This document shows positions 51,834 to 60,134 of a stretch of DNA of 64,000 nt, in pieces. The notes under the pieces were generated by a model. The model was not told the origin of the DNA. It searched no databases and saw nothing but the letters and a program-made list of their open reading frames with translations. The DNA lies in the NCBI GenBank assembly GCA_035575135.1, contig DATLYE010000019.1, positions 1 through 64,000 on the forward strand, read 5' to 3'. Source of the DNA: JANWXD01 sp035575135 (GTDB lineage Bacteria; Acidobacteriota; Terriglobia; Bryobacterales; Bryobacteraceae). Position numbers and translations under genes: made by a program. Position 1 is the first letter of the stretch. Each line of letters begins with the position of its first letter.

Positions 51834-53761
51834 TGCGGCGGTCTGGCAGGACACAGTGCTGGATCTGGGCGGCGATCGCGGGGCTGCTGGCGGCAGTAGG
51901 CTGCGGAACGTCCTCTTCCGCTTCCGCTGCCCGCGGCAAACGGGTCATCGTTTTGGGGATCGACGCCATGGATCCGGCGTTCCTCGAGCGCCACTGGGAG
52001 GCGCTGCCGAATCTGGATCGCCTGCGGCGCAGCGGGAGCTTCCACCGGCTCGCGACGACGATTCCGCCCCAGAGCCCGGTGGCATGGTCCACGTTCATCA
52101 CCGGCATGGATCCGGGCGGGCACGGCATTTTTGACTTTGTGCACCGGGATCCGCTGACGCGCATGCCGCTGTCCTCCATGGCCGAAACGGAACCTCCCAA
52201 ACGCACGCTGCCTCTGGGGCCGTACGAAATCCCGCTGTCGGGCGCCACCGTCAAGCGATTCCGGCGGGGAGAAGCGTTCTGGCAGATCCTGGCCGCCCGC
52301 GGCATTCCGGTAACCATCCTTCGGATGCCGAACAATTTTCCGCCCGTGGAGTGCGAAGGCCGCACGCTGGCAGGAATGGGCGTGCCGGACTTGCGGGGCA
52401 CCTTCGGCACGTTCACCTTTTTTACGAGCGAGCCCGGCGCCGTAACCCGCGAGGTGGCGGGAGGGCGCATCCTGGCGGTCTCCCCAAAGGGGAACCATGC
52501 CGAACTGGTGCTGACGGGCCCGGCCAACACGCTTCGTAAAGACCGGCAGCCGGCTACGGTGCGGATCTCCGTAGATGTCGATCCTCACATGCCGGTCGCC
52601 GTGTTTCGCGTTGAGGGCCACGAGTTCGTCCTCCAGCAAGGGGAGTGGTCCGGATGGATCCGCGTCCGGTTTGCCCTCATCCCGGGACTGGCGGATGCCG
52701 CCGGCATGCTTCGCGTGTATGCCAGGCGGCTGAGGCCTCATCTGGAAATTTATGTGTCGCCGCTCAATCTGGATCCGGCGGATCCCGAGATGCCGATATC
52801 CACTCCGCCGTCCTACAGTCGCGAGCTGGCGCGGGCCGTCGGTCCGTTTTACACGCAGGGCATGGCGGAAGACACTGCGGCGCTGCGGCGGGGCGTGTTT
52901 ACGCTGGAGGAATACCTGCGGCAGAGCCGCATGGTTTCCGAAGAACATCTGAAGCTGTTGCGCTTCGAACTGGGCCGCTTCCGGGACGGGCTGCTGTTCT
53001 TCCACTTTTTCGGCGTGGATCAAGACTCCCACATCTTGTGGGGCAAGTATGAAGACAAGCTTCTGGAGACGTACAAGCTCGCCGACGCCGCCGTGGGCGA
53101 GGTGCTGCGCAAGGCGCCGGACGCCACGATCGTCGTCATGTCGGACCACGGTTTTTCGCGCTTCGACCGCGCCGTACACCTGAACACGTGGCTGTGGAAA
53201 GAAGGGTTCCTCGAACTCGACGATCCGTCCAGCGCCTCCAACCAGGAGTTGTTCCCGCACGTGGACTGGAGCCGCACTCAGGCCTATTCTCTCGGTCTGA
53301 ATGCGGTGTACCTGAATCTGGCGGGCCGGGAACAGGGCGGGATCGTCGAGCCGGGTGAGGAGGCCGAGCGCATCCTGGAAGCCATTCGTGAGCGGCTGCT
53401 GGCCTGGCGGGACCCGGCCGATAACCGCCGCGTGGTGGATGCGGTATACCGGGCGCGGGACGTCTATCACGGCCCGGCCCTGTCCGCGGCTCCCGACCTG
53501 ATCGTCGGCTGGGCGCCGGGCTACCGGTCCTCCTGGCAGACCGCGCTGGGTGCGGTGCCGCCCCAGGTCCTGGAGGACAACACCGAGGAGTGGCGCGGGG
53601 ACCACTGTATCGCGGCGGAGCGTGTTCCGGGAGTCTTGATCACCAACCGCAAGGTCCGCCGTCCGGATCCCCGCCTGGCGGACCTTACGGTGACGCTGCT
53701 CGGCGAATTCGGCGTGCCCCCGCCGCCGCAGATGCGCGGGCGGCCGCTGCTGGGAGGGTAA
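51833..53761 (+). CDS. Lipoprotein type I phosphodiesterase-like protein (paralogue)
   Basis: 642 residues, ATG 51833 overlapping the previous stop. The N-terminus is a lipoprotein signal with Cys24 in AAVGC. Core motifs: VIVLGIDAMDPAFLERHWEA, SPVAWSTFITGMDPG, FHFFGVDQDSHILWG and MSDHGFSRFDRAVHLN. The same beta-rich insert is present. Many blocks match the upstream gene (for example NTWLWKEGF and NAWLWKHGY; ALDLFGVP and LGEFGVP), so they are tandem paralogues: one membrane-anchored, one lipid-anchored. Confidence 0.8.
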   Translation: MRRSGRTQCWIWAAIAGLLAAVGCGTSSSASAARGKRVIVLGIDAMDPAFLERHWEALPNLDRLRRSGSFHRLATTIPPQSPVAWSTFITGMDPGGHGIFDFVHRDPLTRMPLSSMAETEPPKRTLPLGPYEIPLSGATVKRFRRGEAFWQILAARGIPVTILRMPNNFPPVECEGRTLAGMGVPDLRGTFGTFTFFTSEPGAVTREVAGGRILAVSPKGNHAELVLTGPANTLRKDRQPATVRISVDVDPHMPVAVFRVEGHEFVLQQGEWSGWIRVRFALIPGLADAAGMLRVYARRLRPHLEIYVSPLNLDPADPEMPISTPPSYSRELARAVGPFYTQGMAEDTAALRRGVFTLEEYLRQSRMVSEEHLKLLRFELGRFRDGLLFFHFFGVDQDSHILWGKYEDKLLETYKLADAAVGEVLRKAPDATIVVMSDHGFSRFDRAVHLNTWLWKEGFLELDDPSSASNQELFPHVDWSRTQAYSLGLNAVYLNLAGREQGGIVEPGEEAERILEAIRERLLAWRDPADNRRVVDAVYRARDVYHGPALSAAPDLIVGWAPGYRSSWQTALGAVPPQVLEDNTEEWRGDHCIAAERVPGVLITNRKVRRPDPRLADLTVTLLGEFGVPPPPQMRGRPLLGG

Positions 53762-53769
53762 GCAGGGGT

Positions 53770-53961
53770 ATGTTGCGAACGACAGTCAAATTGAACAAGG
53801 CGCTCTGGCAGCGAGTGAAACGCTGCGCGGAAAAGGAAGGGTACAGTTCGGTGGACGAGTTTGTCCAGCATGTGCTCGAAAAGGAGACGGCGCGCATCGA
53901 GGAGGCCGAGTCCAACGAAGAGATCGCGCGCAAGCTGAAAGGCCTCGGTTACCTGGAGTGA
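53770..53961 (+). CDS. Small helical protein, ribbon-helix-helix-like N-terminus
   Basis: 63 residues from ATG 53770, preceded by GCAGGGG. Sequence starts MLRTTVKLNKALWQRVKRCA, a beta-strand then helix as in RHH (CopG) proteins. SSVDEFVQHVLEKETARIEE follows, and the protein ends LKGLGYLE. The terminal GYL-type tail is also the usual end of sulfatase-family proteins. It lies 8 bp after the phosphodiesterase gene and 17 bp before the membrane protein gene. It may be a regulator of the operon or a partner peptide; neither is shown. Confidence 0.6.
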   Translation: MLRTTVKLNKALWQRVKRCAEKEGYSSVDEFVQHVLEKETARIEEAESNEEIARKLKGLGYLE

Positions 53962-53977
53962 ACACGGGAAAGGGCGT

Positions 53978-54787
53978 GTGGAGTCTCTGCTGGGCGCGCT
54001 GAGCGCGGTGGCGCGAGAGGTTTTTGGCCTGCTCGAGGAAGTTCCCCCGATGATCAGTCTGACGGCGGTAAGTGCGCTGGCGGGAATCGGCATGTTGTGG
54101 GTGTTTGGGAGACTTTCCCGTCAGGAGGACATCCGCAGGGTGAAGCGCGAGCTGGCGGCCTGCCTCTACGAGATCCGTCTGTTTGCCGAAGAGCCGTGGT
54201 TGATTCTGCGGGCGCAGAAACGGCTCCTGGCCGGCACGGCACGATATGTCGCACTGATGTTTCCGCCGGCGATGATTCTGGCAGTTCCGATGCTGCTGGT
54301 TCTGGTGCACCTGGATGCCTTCTACGGTCGTTCTCCGCTTGCGGTCGGAGAAGCCGCACTGGTGACGGTGCAGGTTGACCGTATGGACGGGGCCCCATTG
54401 GTCCTGGAGCCCCCGGCGCGCATCCAGGTCGAGACGCCGCCGGTGCACGTTTGGCGGGAAGGGAAAGTCGTGTGGCGCATCCGGCCGGAGGGGGAAACGG
54501 AGGGGAATTTGCGCTTGCGGCTGGCGGGCCGGACCTATGAGAAACAAATCGTCTCGGGTCCGGGTCCGCGTTATCTGGTCGGGCGCCGGGTCCGTTCCTT
54601 CCGGGAGTGGATGCTGACGCCCGGCGAGCGGCGGTTGCCGGAAGGACCCGTGGAGGCGATTGAAATCACCTACCCTCCGGCGCAGGTGGGCTGGGAACCG
54701 TTCGCGTTTCACTGGCTGATCTGGTTTCTGGTGATTTCGCTGGCCAGCGCCTGGGCCTTCCGGGGGGTGCTGGGCGTGGCCCTGTGA
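53978..54787 (+). CDS. Membrane protein of unknown function
   Basis: 269 residues from GTG 53978. Hydrophobic segments lie at about 25-45 (MISLTAVSALAGIGMLWVFG), 95-115 (FPPAMILAVPMLLVLVHL) and 245-265 (WLIWFLVISLASAWAF). Between helices 2 and 3 is a beta-rich domain of about 110 residues. No recognised family. It is the last gene of the phosphodiesterase operon, so a role in the same envelope process is likely. A GC-rich hairpin follows. Confidence 0.72.
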   Translation: MESLLGALSAVAREVFGLLEEVPPMISLTAVSALAGIGMLWVFGRLSRQEDIRRVKRELAACLYEIRLFAEEPWLILRAQKRLLAGTARYVALMFPPAMILAVPMLLVLVHLDAFYGRSPLAVGEAALVTVQVDRMDGAPLVLEPPARIQVETPPVHVWREGKVVWRIRPEGETEGNLRLRLAGRTYEKQIVSGPGPRYLVGRRVRSFREWMLTPGERRLPEGPVEAIEITYPPAQVGWEPFAFHWLIWFLVISLASAWAFRGVLGVAL

Positions 54788-54789
54788 AG

Positions 54790-54830
54790 CTCCGGCGCAC
54801 CAGAATCGCGTGGGTGGAGAGGCGCCGGAG
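54790..54830. other. Hairpin between the phosphodiesterase operon and metK
   Basis: A perfect 9-bp stem (54790-54798 with 54822-54830) encloses 23 nt. No T tract follows, so it is not a classic terminator. It immediately precedes the metK extended -10. It may end the upstream transcript or act in the metK leader. Confidence 0.45.
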
Positions 54831-54833
54831 TTC

Positions 54834-54842
54834 TGCTAAACT
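54834..54842 (+). promoter_or_regulatory. Extended -10 promoter of metK (TGCTAAACT)
   Basis: TGC plus TAAACT (54837-54842) with no clear -35. Transcript start is predicted near 54849, leaving about 30 nt of leader with AGGAGG before GTG 54879. There is no room for a SAM or SAH riboswitch in such a leader. Confidence 0.6.
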
Positions 54843-54878
54843 TGTCGTTTCGCCGCTGAGCAAATCGAGGAGGTTCGT

Positions 54879-56036
<1,158 letters not shown>

Positions 56037-56069
56037 CGCAGAGCCGAAGCAATTCGGGGGAGGAAAGCC

Positions 56070-57350
56070 ATGTCGGCCGAAACGCAAGTACCAACCAGTT
56101 TTGACGTGCGCGATCTCGGTCTTGCCGAGGCGGGCAAGCGCCGCACGGAGTGGGCCGCTCAGTTCATGCCGGTGCTGCGCTCCATCCGCAAGGAATTCAT
56201 CAAGCGGCAGCCCCTGGAGGGCGTACGGATTGCGGCCTGCCTGCACGTCACCACGGAAACGGCCAATCTGATGATCACGCTACGGGACGGGGGCGCGTCC
56301 GTCGTGCTGTGCGCCTCCAACCCGCTTTCCACGCAGGATGACGTCGCGGCGGCGCTGGTGCGCGATTACGGCATTCCGGTCTACGCCATCAAGGGAGAAA
56401 ACCACGAGGTCTACTATTCCCACATCGCCGCCGCCCTGGAGCACCGCCCGCACATTACGATGGATGACGGCGCCGACCTGGTGACCACCCTGCACACCAA
56501 GCGGCAGGACATCGCCGGGGAAGTCTTCGGGGGTACGGAGGAGACCACCACGGGGGTGATCCGGCTGCGCGCCATGGCGCGCGAAGGCGTGTTGCGGTAT
56601 CCCATTATCGCCGTCAACGACGCCCAGACCAAGCATCTGTTTGACAACCGTTACGGGACGGGCCAGAGCACCGTGGACGGGATCATCCGGGCCACGAACG
56701 TCCTGCTGGCCGGCTCGACCGTGGTGGTGGCAGGCTATGGCTGGTGCGGGCGGGGCGTCGCGCTCCGGGCGCGCGGCATGGGGGCCAATGTGGTCGTGAC
56801 GGAAGTGGACCCCATCAAGGCTTTGGAAGCGGTCATGGACGGCTATCGCGTCATGTCCATGGCGCAGGCTGCCGAAATCGGCGACGTGTTCATCACGGTG
56901 AGCGGCAACAAGAGCGTCATCGGAGCGGAACACTTCCAGCGCATGAAGGACGGGGCCATCCTTTGCAATTCCGGACATTTCAACGTGGAAATTGACCTGG
57001 AGGCGCTCGGCCGTCTGGCTTCCTCCCGGCGCCCGGTGCGCGAGTTCGTGGAGGAATACGCTTTGCGCGACGGCCGGCGCATCTACCTGCTGGGCCAGGG
57101 GCGACTCATCAACCTTGCGGCGGCGGAGGGACATCCGGCTTCAGTGATGGACATGAGTTTCGCCAATCAAGCGCTGGCCGTCGAGTACCTGGTGGCGCAC
57201 AGGGGAGAACTGGAGAAGAAGGTCTACCCCGTCCCCGATCAGCTCGACCGGCAGGTGGCGCAACTGAAGCTTGAGGCAATGGGTGTGCAGATCGACCGCC
57301 TCACTCCGGAGCAGGAGCAGTATCTGGCTTCTTGGTCGGAGGGTACCTAG
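56070..57350 (+). CDS. ahcY: S-adenosylhomocysteine hydrolase
   Basis: 426 residues. It splits SAH into adenosine and homocysteine, relieving product inhibition of methyltransferases. CASNPLSTQDDVAAAL, LHTKRQDIAGEVFGGTEETT, DDGADLVTTL, VVAGYGWCGRGVALRARGMG (NAD-binding) and the late GNKSVIGAEHF and NSGHFNVEIDL are present. ATG 56070 with GGGAGGAAAG upstream. Linked to metK. Confidence 0.97.
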   Translation: MSAETQVPTSFDVRDLGLAEAGKRRTEWAAQFMPVLRSIRKEFIKRQPLEGVRIAACLHVTTETANLMITLRDGGASVVLCASNPLSTQDDVAAALVRDYGIPVYAIKGENHEVYYSHIAAALEHRPHITMDDGADLVTTLHTKRQDIAGEVFGGTEETTTGVIRLRAMAREGVLRYPIIAVNDAQTKHLFDNRYGTGQSTVDGIIRATNVLLAGSTVVVAGYGWCGRGVALRARGMGANVVVTEVDPIKALEAVMDGYRVMSMAQAAEIGDVFITVSGNKSVIGAEHFQRMKDGAILCNSGHFNVEIDLEALGRLASSRRPVREFVEEYALRDGRRIYLLGQGRLINLAAAEGHPASVMDMSFANQALAVEYLVAHRGELEKKVYPVPDQLDRQVAQLKLEAMGVQIDRLTPEQEQYLASWSEGT

Positions 57351-57366
57351 CCGGCTCACCCCTTCC

Positions 57367-58626
57367 ATGACGACGGAACAAACCTGCAAGCGCACGCTGG
57401 AAATCACCGTTCCCGCCGAAGAAGTGGAAAAGGCGACCGAGCGTGCCGTCAGTGAGCTGGCGGCGCGGGTTCGGCTTCCCGGATTCCGTCCCGGCAAGGT
57501 GCCTCCGAGTCTGGTGCGAACCCGCTTTGCTCAGGACATCCGGCAGGCAGTGGTCGAGGAGTTGGTGCCGCGTTTTCTCCAGAAGAAGGTTGAAGAGGAG
57601 AATCTGCGCGTGGTGGGCACGCCGGACGTCACCCGCATCCAACTGGAACCGGGCCAGCCCATGCATTTCACCGTCGAGTTCGAAGTCGCTCCGGAGATCG
57701 AGCTGAAACCCTACCGCGGGCTGACGGTCCCGTACCGGGATCCGGAAGTGACGGACCAGGAGGTCAGCGAGCGGCTGGAGGCGATCCGGGAACGGAAAGC
57801 GCAGTACGTGACCCTGGAACCCCGTCCTGCGGCCGACGGGGATTATGTGGCCGTGGCGCTCGAGAGCTTTGATACCTCCGGAAAACTCCTGAACCGGCAG
57901 GAGGAGGTGCTCGTGCATGTCGGGGCCGAGGAAACGCTGGAGGAATTCAGCGAGAACCTCCGCGGCCTGTCGCCCGGGGAAGAGAAGGAATTCGAAGTCA
58001 CCTACCCTGAGGACTACGGCGACGAGAAGCTGGCGGGCAAGACGCTGCGCTTCCGGGCGCGGGTGAAGGCGATTCGCTGCAAAGAGTTGCCCGAGCTCAA
58101 CGACGAGTTCGCCGCGGAAGTGGGGGATTTTCAGAGTCTGGAGGAACTGCGCGAGGAAGTGCGCCGCTCCCTGTTGCGCGAAAAGGAGGCTCTGGCCAGG
58201 CGGGAGGCCAAAAACAAGCTCGTCGAAGAGCTGGTGGCCCTGCATGACTTTCCGGTGCCGGAGGCATTTCTGGACCGGCAGCTGGAGATTCAGCTGCGCG
58301 AATTTTTCGCGGCCCGGGGTGTGGATCCCCGCTCGGTGAGGGTGGACTGGCAGAAGCTGAAGGAATCGCAGCGGGAGCGGGCCATCCTGGAGGTGAAGGC
58401 GTCTCTGTTGCTCGACAAGATCGCCGAACGCGAGGGGATCGAAGCCACCGTTGAAGAAGTGGACCGGGAAGTACACCGGCTGGCGCGGCAGGAGCGGGAA
58501 AACGTCGTCGCCATGCGGCGCCGGCTCGAGGAGCAAGGGGCGCTCCGGCGGATCGCCTCGCGCATCCGTGCGGAAAAGACGCTGGATTTTCTGTTCGAGC
58601 ACGCGCGGAAGGTGGCGCAGGAGTGA
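57367..58626 (+). CDS. tig: Trigger factor
   Basis: 419 residues from ATG 57367; the open frame further upstream lies in the end of ahcY. Ribosome-binding motif GFRPGKVPPSLV (about 39-50), PPIase domain (about 155-240, DGDYVAVALESFDTS; VTYPEDYGDEKLAGKTLRFR) and C-terminal helical arms (250-415) are intact. It is the ribosome-associated folding chaperone. Heads a tig-clpX-lon cluster. Confidence 0.95.
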   Translation: MTTEQTCKRTLEITVPAEEVEKATERAVSELAARVRLPGFRPGKVPPSLVRTRFAQDIRQAVVEELVPRFLQKKVEEENLRVVGTPDVTRIQLEPGQPMHFTVEFEVAPEIELKPYRGLTVPYRDPEVTDQEVSERLEAIRERKAQYVTLEPRPAADGDYVAVALESFDTSGKLLNRQEEVLVHVGAEETLEEFSENLRGLSPGEEKEFEVTYPEDYGDEKLAGKTLRFRARVKAIRCKELPELNDEFAAEVGDFQSLEELREEVRRSLLREKEALARREAKNKLVEELVALHDFPVPEAFLDRQLEIQLREFFAARGVDPRSVRVDWQKLKESQRERAILEVKASLLLDKIAEREGIEATVEEVDREVHRLARQERENVVAMRRRLEEQGALRRIASRIRAEKTLDFLFEHARKVAQE

Positions 58627-58635
58627 GGGTCTGAT

Positions 58636-58660
58636 GTGTGGCGCAAAAAAGGTGCCACAC
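58636..58660. other. Hairpin in the tig-clpX gap
   Basis: 7-bp perfect stem (58636-58642 with 58654-58660), extendable by a wobble and a C-G pair, around AAAAAAG. The plus strand continues CAGG with no T tract. It may attenuate transcription between tig and clpX. Confidence 0.35.
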
Positions 58661-58699
58661 CAGGCTGACGGATTTTACGGACGGGTTTTATGGGCGTCG

Positions 58700-58729
58700 T
58701 TGCTCCTGCGGCGGACCATGAGGGATAAT
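58700..58729 (+). promoter_or_regulatory. Possible promoter for clpX
   Basis: TTGCTC (58700-58705), 18-bp spacer and GATAAT (58724-58729), about 56 bp before GTG 58786. Confidence 0.35.
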
Positions 58730-58785
58730 AGGGGTGGATCTCGCACGATGCCGAGGATGTTTGAATCTCCGGGTGGGGGCGGCAT

Positions 58786-60048
58786 GTGAGACGCACCGGG
58801 TCTGACGATTCACTCCGCTGTTCCTTCTGCCACAAAAGCCAGGATGTAGTCGGCAAGCTCATCTCTTCTCCGAGCGAATACCCGCGCGCTTATATCTGTG
58901 ACGAGTGCATTGCGGTCTGCAACTCCATCCTGGAAGACGACCGCAACGAGCAGCCGCACGCCATTGCCGGCAAGCTTCCCAAGCCGCTGGAGTTAAAGGA
59001 ACACCTCGATCAGTACGTCATCGGCCAGGAAGCCACCAAGAAGAAGCTCGCGGTCGCCGTTTACAACCACTACAAGCGGATTTACATGAACAAGAGCCGC
59101 AGCTCGGATGTGGAGGTGGCCAAGTCGAACATCCTGTTGATCGGGCCCACGGGTACGGGCAAGACACTGCTGGCCCAGACGCTGGCGCGGATTCTGGACG
59201 TGCCTTTCGCCATCGCCGACGCCACGACGCTCACCGAGGCGGGCTACGTGGGCGAGGACGTCGAAAACATCATTCTGCGCCTGCTCCAGAACGCGGACTG
59301 GGACGTGCAGCGCTGCCAGCAGGGCATTATCTACATTGACGAAATTGACAAGATCGGGCGCAAAGACGAGAATCCGTCCATCACGCGCGACGTCTCCGGC
59401 GAAGGGGTGCAGCAGGCGCTCCTGAAGATCCTCGAAGGCACCATCGCCAACGTGCCGCCCCAGGGAGGACGGAAGCACCCGCACCAGGAGTTCACCCCGG
59501 TGGACACCACGAACATTCTGTTTATCTGCGGCGGTGCGTTCGTGGGTCTGGAGAAGATCATCAGCAAGCGGATCGGACGGAAGGCCATGGGGTTCTTGGC
59601 TACGGACGACCCGGAGGGACGGCGCCCGGGTGCCCGCCGGGATGTCAATCTGCTGGCGCAGGTGCAGCCCATTGACCTGATCCGGTTCGGCTTCATCCCG
59701 GAGTTTGTCGGCCGCCTGCCGGTCATTTCGGTGCTCGAGGATCTCGACAAGGACGCTCTGGTCCAGATCCTCACCAAGCCGAAGAATGCGATCGTCAAAC
59801 AGTACCAGCGCCTGTTCGAGTTCGAAAATGTTAAACTGAAGTTTACGGACGACGCCCTGGAGGCGGTGGCCACGCTGGCTCTGGAGCGGAAGGTGGGGGC
59901 CCGGGGGCTCAGGATGATTCTCGAGGACATGATGCTGGATCTGATGTACTATCTCCCCTCTTGCAAGAAGGTCCGGGAGTTTGTGGTGACCAAGGAGATG
60001 GTCATGTCCCAGAAGATCAACCTGGCCGTGCTCGAGAAGGCGGGCTGA
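58786..60048 (+). CDS. clpX: ATP-dependent protease ATPase ClpX
   Basis: 420 residues from GTG 58786. The N-terminal zinc module has CxxC-x22-CxxC (C12, C15, C38, C41); the spacer is four residues longer than in E. coli. Walker A GPTGTGKT (about 124), pore loop GYVGED, Walker B IIYIDEIDKIGRK, RKHPHQEF loop and LTKPKNAI are intact. ClpX unfolds substrates for ClpP. clpP is not next to it; instead tig lies upstream and lon downstream. Either clpP is elsewhere or it was lost from the cluster. Confidence 0.97.
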   Translation: MRRTGSDDSLRCSFCHKSQDVVGKLISSPSEYPRAYICDECIAVCNSILEDDRNEQPHAIAGKLPKPLELKEHLDQYVIGQEATKKKLAVAVYNHYKRIYMNKSRSSDVEVAKSNILLIGPTGTGKTLLAQTLARILDVPFAIADATTLTEAGYVGEDVENIILRLLQNADWDVQRCQQGIIYIDEIDKIGRKDENPSITRDVSGEGVQQALLKILEGTIANVPPQGGRKHPHQEFTPVDTTNILFICGGAFVGLEKIISKRIGRKAMGFLATDDPEGRRPGARRDVNLLAQVQPIDLIRFGFIPEFVGRLPVISVLEDLDKDALVQILTKPKNAIVKQYQRLFEFENVKLKFTDDALEAVATLALERKVGARGLRMILEDMMLDLMYYLPSCKKVREFVVTKEMVMSQKINLAVLEKAG

Positions 60049-60134
60049 CGGCTCTTTCGGGAGTGGCGCGCCTGCGGGTTTTCGCTGGGCTGTGAAGGCA
60101 CGGCCGGGGCGGCCCCACCGCAGCAAGGATAATC

